Under the pieces are notes generated by a model. The model did no database searches. It saw only the letters and a program-made list of their open reading frames with translations, and had not been told where the DNA came from. A stretch of 64,000 bases of DNA from Bradyrhizobium sp. STM 3843 (GTDB lineage Bacteria > Pseudomonadota > Alphaproteobacteria > Rhizobiales > Xanthobacteraceae), in the NCBI RefSeq assembly GCF_000239815.1, contig NZ_CAFK01000314.1, forward strand, positions 1-64,000. The letters are read 5' to 3'. A program made the position numbers and the translations under genes. Shown here one piece after another: positions 25,171 through 33,088 of the stretch. Within the stretch, counting starts at the first letter, position 1. Every line of letters begins with the position of its first letter.

Positions 25171-25213
25171 ACAAGTTCCGCGCCGCAGCCCCTGCTCCGA
25201 CGCCCAGCTCACC

Positions 25214-25852
25214 TCATTTGCCCTGCATCGCGGCGTCGTAGGCGCGCACCGAGGCGAGTGCCGTGTCACGCACCTGCTCGGCCGTCATGCCGGGCTTGTA
25301 GAGGCTGGAGCCGAGGCCGAACGCACGAACGCCCGCCGCAACATAGTCGGCCAGATTCTTGTCCGACACGCCGCCGACGGCGCCGACCACCACGCCCTTC
25401 GGCAGCACGGCGAGCTGCGCCGCGATGCCGGAAGGTCCCAGGACGGAGGCCGGAAAAAACTTCAGCGCGGACGCGCCAGCGCGCAGCGCCAAGAACGCTT
25501 CCGTCGGCGAGAACACGCCGGGCATGGTCACCATGCCGCGCGCGACCGCCGTCGCAAGGACGTCCGGATCGACATTCGGGCTGACCATCAGGCGGCCGCC
25601 GACGTCGGCGACACGGGCGCAATCGGCAGCACTGAGCACGGTGCCGGCGCCGATATAGACATCGCCACCGAAGCGTTTGCACAGACGCTCGATCGAGATG
25701 AAAGGATCAGGCGAGTTCAGCGGCACCTCGATCAGCTCGAAGCCGGTCTCGATCAAGGCCCCGACAATCGCCTCCGCTTCATCCGGCTTCACGCCGCGCA
25801 AAATGGCAACCAGCGCACGCTTCACGTTGGGCCAGGATACAGGCTGCGTCAT
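25214..25852 (-). CDS. dgoA: 2-dehydro-3-deoxy-6-phosphogalactonate aldolase
   Basis: The 212-residue KDPG/KDPGal-type aldolase cleaves 2-dehydro-3-deoxy-6-phosphogalactonate to pyruvate and glyceraldehyde 3-phosphate. The Schiff-base Lys lies in ALKFFPAS, the catalytic Glu in IEVPLNSP, and the GAGTVL and VGAVGGV phosphate-binding turns are present. It starts 2 bp after dgoK ends, so the two consecutive steps of the De Ley-Doudoroff galactose pathway are co-transcribed. The kinase neighbour favours DgoA over the gluconate enzyme Eda. Confidence 0.92.
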   Translation of the reverse strand: MTQPVSWPNVKRALVAILRGVKPDEAEAIVGALIETGFELIEVPLNSPDPFISIERLCKRFGGDVYIGAGTVLSAADCARVADVGGRLMVSPNVDPDVLATAVARGMVTMPGVFSPTEAFLALRAGASALKFFPASVLGPSGIAAQLAVLPKGVVVGAVGGVSDKNLADYVAAGVRAFGLGSSLYKPGMTAEQVRDTALASVRAYDAAMQGK

Positions 25853-25854
25853 AT

Positions 25855-26805
25855 CTAGAACTGAGCTCCCCAGAGTTGCAAAGCGGCCTTGGCAAGGCCT
25901 TGCCGCGACGCCTGTTCGGCATCGAGGACGGTCACGTCAAGGCCGGCGCTGGTCAAGGCCTGCCGGTAGAGCTCGCCGAGCCCGCCTGTGCCGATCAGAC
26001 GGACGGTTCGCGCGGCAGCAAATCGTTGCGCAACGTCGGCAAGCTCCGTGCCGATCAACAGGCCCGACAGCATCGCAGCGCCATCGGAGCGCTGCGCAAA
26101 GCCGAGCAGTTGCGCAGCCCGAACGCGAAACAGCGCAGCCGTCAGGCCGCTCGGCACGGCTCGCGTCGTGGCAAGGCCTTCGCGGAACGCTCCGCTCTCA
26201 CTCGCAGGCGAAGCCGACGCCTCCACGGCATGCGCAAGAATGCTGTGCTGTGAGATCACCGCAAACAGCTCGCCAGTCATATAGGTCGTAAATTCGGCGA
26301 CGCGTCCGGCCTCGATCCGGATCCATTTGCTGTGGGTGCCGGGAATACAGACGAGCCCGGTAAAATCAGCTTCGGTGACGCCGAGCAGTTGGGTCTCCTC
26401 GCCGCGCATCACATCCGGCTGCTCGGCCCGCGCCTGCGCAAGCCCGGGCAGGATGCGGACATCGCCGGGCGTGTCGACGCGGACGGCGCCTTCATGCAAA
26501 GCGTCGAGCCGCGTGGGGATCTTGAGGTATGACGCCTCGACCCAGCCTTGTTTCGCGCCCGCCATGCCGCAGATCAGCACCGGCAAATCGTCGGGCGCGC
26601 CAAGCTTGGCGCGATGATCACGCAAGACGGGCGCAAAGCCGCTGCTGGCACAATGCAGCATGCCCTCGCCGCTGCGGCTTTCCGCAAGCACGCCGCCCGC
26701 AGCCGACATCAACCAGGCGCGAAAGCTCGACGTGCCCCAATCGATGGCGAGAAAGGCGGGCTCGGCGCCGTCGGCCTGCTCTGCGATCACCTCAATTCTC
26801 CTCAT
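25855..26805 (-). CDS. dgoK: 2-dehydro-3-deoxygalactonokinase
   Basis: The 316-residue product is a DgoK-family kinase that phosphorylates 2-dehydro-3-deoxygalactonate with ATP. Visible family blocks are the N-terminal AIDWGTSSFRAWL phosphate loop, ICGMAGAKQGWVEA, MRGEETQLLG, CIPGTHSKW, TTYMTGELF and the C-terminal GTGGLGELY. It is cytoplasmic. Start choice is uncertain: ATG 26805 gives the family-like N-terminus, while ATG 26844 adds 13 residues, and neither has a clear ribosome site. It is upstream of dgoA. No dgoD dehydratase or transporter is in the window. Confidence 0.92.
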   Translation of the reverse strand: MRRIEVIAEQADGAEPAFLAIDWGTSSFRAWLMSAAGGVLAESRSGEGMLHCASSGFAPVLRDHRAKLGAPDDLPVLICGMAGAKQGWVEASYLKIPTRLDALHEGAVRVDTPGDVRILPGLAQARAEQPDVMRGEETQLLGVTEADFTGLVCIPGTHSKWIRIEAGRVAEFTTYMTGELFAVISQHSILAHAVEASASPASESGAFREGLATTRAVPSGLTAALFRVRAAQLLGFAQRSDGAAMLSGLLIGTELADVAQRFAAARTVRLIGTGGLGELYRQALTSAGLDVTVLDAEQASRQGLAKAALQLWGAQF

Positions 26806-26956
26806 CTGCTGCCGCCGGTCGGCAGCTTCCGCATCCAGCCTCATTTCGACGAAAGGTCAAGCCGCGCCTGCCGCGCGGCAGCCTTGGCGATCGAGTTCCG
26901 CTGAACGGCTGTTGCCTGCGGCGGCTGTGGCAGAGCGCCATATCTCCGCCGCATCC

Positions 26957-27193
26957 CTATCCCAGCAGCAATGATGCAAAGGGGTCAACCATGTCGCGAG
27001 ACGGCATGGTCATAGGGTGCCATGGCTGGCGCATGCGCAGGGCGTCATATCCTTCATGGTCGCGGTAGCGGCAGACGTCATGCGTCATCATGTCAGCACC
27101 CGCGTGGTGTGCTGCGAGCGCGGGCGACGCCTGAAACGCCGCGGCTGCGGTAACGAGCAATACGTATCCGATCTTTTCGATTGTCATGTTCAT
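26957..27193 (-). CDS. Small exported protein of unknown function
   Basis: The 78-residue product has a signal peptide (hydrophobic residues about 9-24, cleavage near ALA-AHH). It leaves a mature peptide of about 50 residues rich in His and Met (AHHAGADMMTHD, HPMTMP). That composition can bind metals such as copper, but no known family motif is seen. The ATG has an excellent AAGGAG site. It stands alone 112 bp from dgoK, next to a dispersed repeat. Confidence 0.65.
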   Translation of the reverse strand: MNMTIEKIGYVLLVTAAAAFQASPALAAHHAGADMMTHDVCRYRDHEGYDALRMRQPWHPMTMPSRDMVDPFASLLLG

Positions 27194-27387
27194 GTCTCCT
27201 TGTTGGTTCGACCAGCGGTGTCATCACCGGGATGCCCCGCTCAACGGGAGAATACGAAGTGAGCCGCCGTGTTATTTCCGCCGTCGCATGAAGTTGAGAA
27301 GGCGCGCGCCGGCGTGACCGGAAGCAGGACGCGCCTCGTCGTCTTCGCGGCGCGTTGCGCGCCCGAATGATGGGTCGTGAGCTGCCC

Positions 27388-27700
27388 TCTGAAACGAGAG
27401 GGCGCAGGGAAGGCCGGGAGCTTGCCGCCCCCATGGCCCGCCTGCGGAAAAAAATGCAGGCGGCAGGTACCACAGGTTTGGCCAAGGCATCCCGACCTTC
27501 CCTGCGCGATGGTTTTAACGGCTGCTTCGCGTTCTCCCCGGTGCGCCGGGCTGTCTGGCCACCGTACGCGACAACGCGCTCTCGCGCGCTGCGCGGGAAT
27601 CCTAGCGTCGGAGGATCAGGACCGCGCGACTTGACCGTGCATGTCGAACTGTTCGTCCGCGCGAGAAATGCGCTGCAATTCGACATGCCCACCGCTCCCC
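27388..27700 (-). repeat. Dispersed non-coding repeat, copy B
   Basis: Reverse-complement counterpart of the element at the left window edge. Read on the minus strand it runs from the 'gcgcggacgaacag' block through 'cgcgcggtcctg', the 'accatcgcgcagggaa' block, 'ctgtggtacctgccgcctgc', 'gcaggcgggccatgg', to 'ccctgcgccctctcg'. It sits in the 872-bp gene-free stretch between the His/Met-rich protein gene and the DUF3300 gene. An open frame passes through it in line with DUF3300, but this is non-coding repeat. Ends are approximate. Confidence 0.6.
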
Positions 27701-27990
27701 GCCTCCACGTTCGTGACGACCGCGATACGTCCCTCTGCACGAGGCGGGATGCCGCTAGACAACCACGTTTTCTGAAAAATAGAAATCGAAATCTTTTTCG
27801 CGGGAGGTCTGGACAGAGAGAATCAGGTTGGAACCAAAGACGAATTTTCTTTTTTTGCGCAACGCGTAGCGACATCGAGATTGAGCGCACGGGCGGCGGG
27901 GGACTATCTCCACCGCCGTTCGTCCTCGCGCGGAGACACATAAGGATTAGCGCTTGCGAACTAAGGCGCTGGGAGAATTTCTGTGTCCCC

Positions 27991-28004
27991 TTGATTTATG
28001 TCAA
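27991..28004 (+). promoter_or_regulatory. FixK2/FNR-type box upstream of the DUF3300 gene
   Basis: TTGATTTATGTCAA is a full TTGA-N6-TCAA match to the FNR/FixK consensus. Its centre lies about 68 bp before the DUF3300 start codon. At the usual -41.5 position it would place a transcription start near 28039 and give a leader of about 27 nt. This suggests activation under low oxygen. The motif is seen; regulation is inferred. Confidence 0.55.
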
Positions 28005-28065
28005 ATCGGCATCGCCATCACTCACGTCCGTTCAGAGATCCTTGCGGACCTTGGAGACGTGCGAC

Positions 28066-29667
28066 ATGCGGTTCCTTCGAACGATCTGTTGGCTATGTGC
28101 CCTTGTTGGATTGTTGCAAGCAAGTACGCCCTCTCGAGCACAGACTGGGGATACGACGCCCCAGACACCAAGTAGCGCCCCCTCGCCAGTTCCCGAGCAG
28201 CAGACGCTCAAGCCCGCCGAACTCGACGCGCTGGTCGCGCCGATCGCGTTGTATCCGGATACTCTGCTGTCGAACGTGCTGATGGCATCGACCTATCCGC
28301 TTGAGGTGGTACGCGCAGATCGCTGGATGAACCAGAACAAGGACCTCAAGGGAGATGCCGTCAAGACCAGCGCGGAGAAACAGGACTGGGACGCGAGCGT
28401 CAAGGCACTGGTAGCGACGCCCTCAGTGCTCCAGATGATGCATGAGCACCTCGAATGGACGCAAAAGCTCGGCGAGGCATTTTTGGCACAGCAGCAAGAC
28501 GTGATGGACGCTGTGCAGCGGTTGCGTGCGAAAGCCTACGACCGACAGAAGCTGGTCACGACGCAACAGCAGAAGGTGACCGTAAGGGACGAGCAGAGCC
28601 GACGGTTCATCACCATCGAACCCGCATCAGCGGACAGCATCTACGTTCCATATTACGAGCCGCAGGTGGTTTTCGGCGACTGGCCCTACTCTGATTATCC
28701 TGCCTATCCCTATTACTGGGGCTATCCCGGCTACATCGGCGCCGGCCTCATCGCAACCGGTGTGGCCTTCGGTGCGGCCTACGCACTGGGACGATGGACC
28801 ACCGGCGGCTACTGGGGCAGCGGTGGATGGTGGGGCGGCAGCCGGGTCAACTGGGGTGGCGGCGCGATCGACATCAATCGCGGTGCGCGCGTTGAGCACT
28901 GGCAGCACAACGCAAGGCACCGACAGGGCGTGCGCTACAACAATGCAAACCTGCAACAGCGGTTTGGCAATGCCAATCAACGGCCCGGTGGCAACCGGCA
29001 GGGACTGGCGGCCGGCGCCAATCGTCCGAACGCAGGCGATCGGGCCCAACGCGGCGACCGCGGCCGAGCGACAAACAGGCAGGCAGGCGCTGGTCGAACG
29101 GCCGGCAATCGTCAAGCGCGTAACCGCTCGGCGGCCGCCAGGCACGCAAGGTCTGCTAGGTCAGGTGGTCGCGCGGCGCACCGCGGAGGCTCCAGAGCTG
29201 CGCATTTCAGACCCGCGGCGGGACGCGGCGGTGGAGCGCGGTTCGCAGGCGGCGGACATCGCGCGGCAGCCTTCCGGGGCGGCGGGAGCTTCCGCGGTGG
29301 TGGAGGATTTCGCGGCGGCGGTGGTTTTCGGGGCGGCGGTGGTGGTGGCTTTCGAGGTGGTGGCGGCCGTGGCGGCGGGCGCCGCTCGGACATCAACCTC
29401 AAGCATGATGTCATGCTGCTCGGTTGGCTCGATAACGGTCTTGGCTACTACCGCTTCGCCTACAATGGCAGCGACAAGTTCTATGTCGGGGTGATTGCGC
29501 AGGAAGTGCAGACAGTGCGACCCGACGCGGTCACGCAGGGCAGAGACGGCTATTTGCGCGTCCACTACGAACGGCTCGGTCTCAAGCTCCGGTCGTATGA
29601 CGATTGGGTCGTTTCCGGAAGCCTGTTGCCAATGACGACGGGGCTGCCGCGAAGCATGACCCCATAG
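28066..29667 (+). CDS. Exported DUF3300 protein with RGG-repeat linker and C-terminal S74/endosialidase-chaperone-like domain
   Basis: The 533-residue product starts with a signal peptide (residues 1-25, cleavage near SRA-QTG). A DUF3300 domain follows (about 45-225), with the typical LDALVAPIALYPD and PYYEPQVVFGDWPY blocks. Then come a Gly/Trp/Tyr-rich stretch, a basic region rich in Arg, Asn and Gln, and FRGGGG tandem repeats (about 403-440). The last 90 residues (SDINLKHDVMLLGWLDNGLGYYRF, VGVIAQEVQTVRPDAV) resemble the peptidase S74 / endosialidase chaperone domain. The start has GGAG upstream. The 27355 in-frame extension runs through the dispersed repeat and is rejected. Likely periplasmic or envelope-associated; function unknown. 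Confidence 0.85.
   Translation: MRFLRTICWLCALVGLLQASTPSRAQTGDTTPQTPSSAPSPVPEQQTLKPAELDALVAPIALYPDTLLSNVLMASTYPLEVVRADRWMNQNKDLKGDAVKTSAEKQDWDASVKALVATPSVLQMMHEHLEWTQKLGEAFLAQQQDVMDAVQRLRAKAYDRQKLVTTQQQKVTVRDEQSRRFITIEPASADSIYVPYYEPQVVFGDWPYSDYPAYPYYWGYPGYIGAGLIATGVAFGAAYALGRWTTGGYWGSGGWWGGSRVNWGGGAIDINRGARVEHWQHNARHRQGVRYNNANLQQRFGNANQRPGGNRQGLAAGANRPNAGDRAQRGDRGRATNRQAGAGRTAGNRQARNRSAAARHARSARSGGRAAHRGGSRAAHFRPAAGRGGGARFAGGGHRAAAFRGGGSFRGGGGFRGGGGFRGGGGGGFRGGGGRGGGRRSDINLKHDVMLLGWLDNGLGYYRFAYNGSDKFYVGVIAQEVQTVRPDAVTQGRDGYLRVHYERLGLKLRSYDDWVVSGSLLPMTTGLPRSMTP
29272..29387 (+). repeat. In-frame FRGGGG/RGGGG tandem repeat
   Basis: Five F-R-G-G-G-x units, then RGGGRGGGRR, lie inside the DUF3300 gene. 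Units differ at third codon positions, so the repeat is held at protein level or is old. It links the DUF3300 part to the S74-like domain. Confidence 0.8.
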
Positions 29668-30085
29668 CCAGCCGCAGATTGGTCGGCTGTCATCGGCTGC
29701 TTGTCCACGACGGCATTCTTTCGGTCGCCGTGCGTGCTGAGGGGCGGCGTGCCCTGCGCGTCGGCCCTCCGCTTGCAGACGGGGCGATTTGGCTGCGCCT
29801 CGAAGGCGGCCCGCTCAATGCGCCGTCTGATCGCAGCCCACCGCGCGGCAGGCAATTCGACATGGCTGTGCGAATGACACCGGAAATTTCATCGATGAGC
29901 GCATCGACATCTCTCTGCGCACTAACTTTGTTGCTTCTCGGCAGGCAATGCTCAGCCGCAATGGATCGAAGCGGCCATTGCAGGACCGCTCGATCATCCG
30001 ATCTTGAGCCAGAACGTGCCTACTACGAAAACAGCCGCGCGGATTGTCCGGAGTTTACGAGAGCCGCCCCGAACAGTCGTGTCGA
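29668..30085. other. Intergenic stretch without a supported gene
   Basis: Short open frames on both strands exist here, but none has a ribosome site, a recognisable domain or a convincing composition. I see no strong hairpin or repeat. Confidence 0.5.
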
Positions 30086-30454
30086 CTATTTCCTTGTGGT
30101 CCGGCGTTCTACGCCTCCGACAAGTTGGTCCATCTGTTGCGCTGTGCGCCTGTAGACTTCTACGATCTTCAAAAGGGCCTGACGTCTGGATGCGCTGTTT
30201 GCCAATTCAGCCAACTGTGCGGCTTCATCGGCTTTATCGAGAAATCGCTTCGCTTCCTTTGCAAAGTGTCTCGTCATTCGGTCATCGTGCCCCACCTCAG
30301 CTTCGCGACGTGCTGAGAGGACACCGCCCAACTCCTCCAAGGCAAGGCGGGCGTGGTGGGCAGCGTTCGGACGTCCGGCCCTTTCGATCTCCTCCAGCGC
30401 CCAGACCAGATACTGCGCTGCAGTTTCGACGTTGGGATTACGACGGTTGGTCAT
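30086..30454 (-). CDS. Hypothetical protein, helical (122 aa)
   Basis: The product is predicted to be mostly alpha-helical and charged, with an AAQYLVWALEEIERAG--NAAHHARLALEELGGVL segment and a second helix pair near the C-terminus. It has no signal peptide or membrane segment. I do not recognise a family. ATG 30454 is chosen; a GTG at 30475 would add seven residues. Neither has a good ribosome site. Amino-acid composition is that of a real soluble protein, unlike the overlapping frames. Confidence 0.55.
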   Translation of the reverse strand: MTNRRNPNVETAAQYLVWALEEIERAGRPNAAHHARLALEELGGVLSARREAEVGHDDRMTRHFAKEAKRFLDKADEAAQLAELANSASRRQALLKIVEVYRRTAQQMDQLVGGVERRTTRK

Positions 30455-30534
30455 TGTAAGGTGTTCGTATCGCACACGGTCGGGTTCGTCATCACTCGCC
30501 GCACCAAGTGAGACACCACTTTGATGCTCAGCTG

Positions 30535-30546
30535 TAACAATTGTTA
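30535..30546. promoter_or_regulatory. Perfect AT-rich palindrome TAACAATTGTTA
   Basis: Perfect 12-bp palindrome in the 363-bp gap between the helical hypothetical gene and the DeoR-family gene, about 80 bp upstream of the former's start. It may be an operator for that gene. The rest of the gap shows only the DeoR-proximal inverted repeat. Confidence 0.3.
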
Positions 30547-30775
30547 GGGATGGACGTTCCGGACACCCGTCCTGTGGGCGGCCCTAGCGTCCTGGTCAGA
30601 GCTTGATTGGACTGACTACGCGGTAATTGATTAGCGTTGATTTGAAATGTCGGGGCCAAAGCTTGTGTCGGCTGCGGCCCATTTTCGACCACGAAGCGGA
30701 TCGACAGCGAGCGATGGGGACGCCTCGATCGGCAGCGGAGGCGTAGGGCCGGACGCAAGGGAGCCATGCATGTTT

Positions 30776-30803
30776 ATGCACGTTGTTATTCTTGTTCGTG
30801 CAT
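30776..30803. promoter_or_regulatory. Candidate DeoR-family operator
   Basis: ATGCACG-N14-CGTGCAT is a perfect inverted repeat ending 14 bp before the start codon of the DeoR-family gene. The AT-rich interior (TTGTTATTCTTGTT) could hold the -10 region. Position suggests autoregulation. Confidence 0.5.
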
Positions 30804-30817
30804 GATAGGCTCCCTCC

Positions 30818-31594
30818 ATGTCAGAGCAAATTCCGATGGCGAGGCGGGACGTGATCGCCGACCGCCTGGCGCAAGGACAGGCCGTGGTTGCGGCAACGCT
30901 GGCCGCCGAATTCGACGTCTCCGAAGACGCGATCCGGCGCGATCTGCGCGCGCTTGCGACTGAGGGACGCTGTCGCCGCGTCTATGGTGGCGCACTGCCG
31001 ATCACTCCCGGCCTGTCCCCAATGGCGGCGCGCATCGGTGAAGGCCGCGAGCGCAAGCGCGCGCTGGCCCGCGCTGCGGCAACAACGATCAAGCCAGCCG
31101 AGTTCATCTTTCTCGACAATGGCAGCACCAACCTGGCGCTGACTGAATTCCTCCCGGAGGAGGCCGAGCTCACGGTCGCCACCAATTCGATCGACATCGC
31201 AGCCGCGGTGCTGCGGCGGAAGGACCTTCGGTTGATCATGATCGGCGGCGCCGTGAATCCCGTGGTCGGCGGCTGCGTCGATGCCGGCGCGGTGCTGGCG
31301 ATCACGCAACTCAACATCGACCGGTGCTTTCTCGGCGCCTGCGCGGTGTCACCGAAGGGCGGCGTCAGTGCGTTCGACCTGTCCGATGCCGCCTTCAAGC
31401 GCACCCTGCTCTCGGTCAGCCGCGAGAGTGTGGTGCTGGCTACGACCGACAAGCTCGACACGCGCGCGCCGCATCGCGTCGCTGCGAACAAGGATATCGC
31501 ATGCCTCGTGGTCGAGCACGATGCGCCCGCCGCACAGCTCAAGGCCTTTGCCAAGGCCGGCGCCTCCATCCTGAAGGCGGAACCGCCGAGATGA
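30818..31594 (+). CDS. DeoR/GlpR-family transcriptional regulator
   Basis: The 258-residue product has the DeoR helix-turn-helix (RRDVIADRLAQGQAVVAATLAAEFDVSEDAIRRDLRALA, about 8-46), followed by RCRRVYGGALP. The C-terminal DeoR sensor domain is of the isomerase fold, with FLDNGSTNLAL, TVATNSIDIAAAV and LIMIGGAVNPVVGG. Family members are repressors that respond to phosphorylated sugars. The ribosome site is weak. Downstream, across a dispersed repeat, is an MFS exporter; the pair recalls the E. coli ybjK/ybjJ neighbourhood, but a link is only suggested. Confidence 0.9.
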   Translation: MSEQIPMARRDVIADRLAQGQAVVAATLAAEFDVSEDAIRRDLRALATEGRCRRVYGGALPITPGLSPMAARIGEGRERKRALARAAATTIKPAEFIFLDNGSTNLALTEFLPEEAELTVATNSIDIAAAVLRRKDLRLIMIGGAVNPVVGGCVDAGAVLAITQLNIDRCFLGACAVSPKGGVSAFDLSDAAFKRTLLSVSRESVVLATTDKLDTRAPHRVAANKDIACLVVEHDAPAAQLKAFAKAGASILKAEPPR

Positions 31595-31707
31595 CAGCGA
31601 TCGACCAGTGCTGCCGCACCGCGATGGCCTATAGCGCTTGTTCGCTCCAACCTCCCCCTACAAGCGCAGCGCGATCGCCTGAGAAACAAAGGCCAACGAT
31701 CTCCTCC

Positions 31708-31837
31708 GCGGCCGTCCTTCGAGACGCTCGCCTCCGACGAGCTCCTCAGGACGAGGGCCTAATTCGCGGCAAAATGACAGACCCTCATGGTGAGGGCGCG
31801 GCGAAGCCGCGCGTCTCGAACCATGAGGCCCCGAAGC
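31708..31837. repeat. Dispersed intergenic repeat with CCTCATGGT / ACCATGAGG arms
   Basis: The stretch contains 'ccttcgagacgc' and 'gctcctcaggacgagg', then 'ccctcatggtgagg', a tight GGCGCGGC-gaa-GCCGCGC hairpin and 'cgtctcgaaccatgaggcc'. Two nested inverted repeats are plain. From memory this type of element recurs many times in Bradyrhizobium intergenic regions. The rest of the 341-bp gap from the DeoR gene to the MFS gene holds no gene. Confidence 0.6.
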
Positions 31838-31935
31838 GCTATGGCCATCTGCGATTTGCCTGCACTGTGAGGCAGCGAACACATCCCACTCGCTGACACA
31901 CCATATCACCCTGCGTTCTCCCGTGAGAGTTCATC

Positions 31936-33075
31936 ATGTCGTCTCCTGATCAGCGCGCCGCCAAGCTCGCCACGCGGCTTGGATTTTTCGTCGCAGGCTT
32001 TGGCCTGGCGGGCTGGGCGCCACTGGTGCCGTTCGCCAAGCAGCATCTCGCGGTCGACGATGCGACACTCGGGCTGTTGCTGCTCTGCCTCGGCATCGGC
32101 TCCGTGGCGGCCATGCTGCTGACGGGCGTGCTGAGTGCGCGCTTCGGCAGCAAGCCGATCATCATCACGAGCGGCCTCGGGCTTGCCGCCATGCTGCCGC
32201 TGCTATCGGTTGCGGCGACGCCGGCGACATTGGGCACCGCGCTGTTCGCCTTCGGCGCCGCGCTGGGCTCGCTGGATGTCGCCGTCAACATCCATGCCAT
32301 CGAGGTCGAGCGCGCGGAAGGCCGGCCGCTGATGTCCGGCTTTCACGCGCAGTTCAGCATCGGCGGCTTTGCCGGCTCCGGATTGATGACGCTCCTGCTC
32401 GCAATGCAGGTCGACGCCCTGGTCAGCGCGGTCCTCTGTTCGTGTCTCATGGGCGCGGCGATGGTGCTCGCCGCTCCGCGGCTCCTGCGCGCATCGCCGC
32501 AACAGGCAGGACCACTGATCGTGATCCCCCATGGCTTTGTCGTGCTGCTGGCTGCGCTGGCCGGCGTCATGTTTCTGGTCGAAGGCGCGATGCTCGATTG
32601 GGGGGCTCTGCTGCTCGCGGGCACGAAGCATCTGCCCGAGACGCAAGCGGGGATCGGCTATATCCTGTTCTCGATCGCCATGACGGCAGGCCGGCTCGGC
32701 GGCGATGCCGTGGTCAGCCGCATCGGCGACCGCGCCGCGCTGTTCTGGGGCAGCTCGATCGCAATCGCCGGTTTCGTCGTCCTGCTCACCGTTCCCGTCG
32801 CCGCGCTGGCCATGACCGGCTTTCTGCTCATCGGCATCGGCGCGTCGAACCTCGTGCCTATCCTGTTCCGCAGAGCCGGCACGCAGACGCGGATGCCGAT
32901 TGAGCTCGCGGTCGCCGCAGTGACCATGGTCGGCTATGCCGGCGTGCTGCTCGGCCCCGCCGCCATCGGCTTCGTCGCCGAATTCACCAGCCTGCAGACG
33001 GCATTCTGGATGCTGGCCGCGCTGCTCACCATCGTGCCGCTGTCCGCGCATCGCGCCGGCGCCGCGCAGACCTGA
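31936..33075 (+). CDS. MFS transporter, YbjJ-like
   Basis: The 379-residue product has about 12 hydrophobic helices in two halves. It has an N-terminal RLGFFVAGFGLAGWAPLVPFAKQHL segment typical of the YbjJ/FucP-like branch, and a central-loop region near residue 190. It is an inner-membrane secondary transporter; the substrate is unknown. The neighbouring DeoR-type regulator hints at a sugar-related compound or an exporter. A VOC-family gene follows 13 bp after the stop, probably in the same transcript. Confidence 0.87.
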   Translation: MSSPDQRAAKLATRLGFFVAGFGLAGWAPLVPFAKQHLAVDDATLGLLLLCLGIGSVAAMLLTGVLSARFGSKPIIITSGLGLAAMLPLLSVAATPATLGTALFAFGAALGSLDVAVNIHAIEVERAEGRPLMSGFHAQFSIGGFAGSGLMTLLLAMQVDALVSAVLCSCLMGAAMVLAAPRLLRASPQQAGPLIVIPHGFVVLLAALAGVMFLVEGAMLDWGALLLAGTKHLPETQAGIGYILFSIAMTAGRLGGDAVVSRIGDRAALFWGSSIAIAGFVVLLTVPVAALAMTGFLLIGIGASNLVPILFRRAGTQTRMPIELAVAAVTMVGYAGVLLGPAAIGFVAEFTSLQTAFWMLAALLTIVPLSAHRAGAAQT

Positions 33076-33088
33076 GCGGAGCAGCCCA

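Noticed and set aside
27355..28065. Upstream extension of the DUF3300 protein by 237 residues.
   Set aside because: It passes through the dispersed repeat and the FixK-type box. A normal signal peptide begins at 28066.
29272..29387. Gly-rich tandem DNA repeat as a CRISPR or non-coding satellite.
   Set aside because: It stays in frame and encodes a clear FRGGGG repeat within a supported gene.
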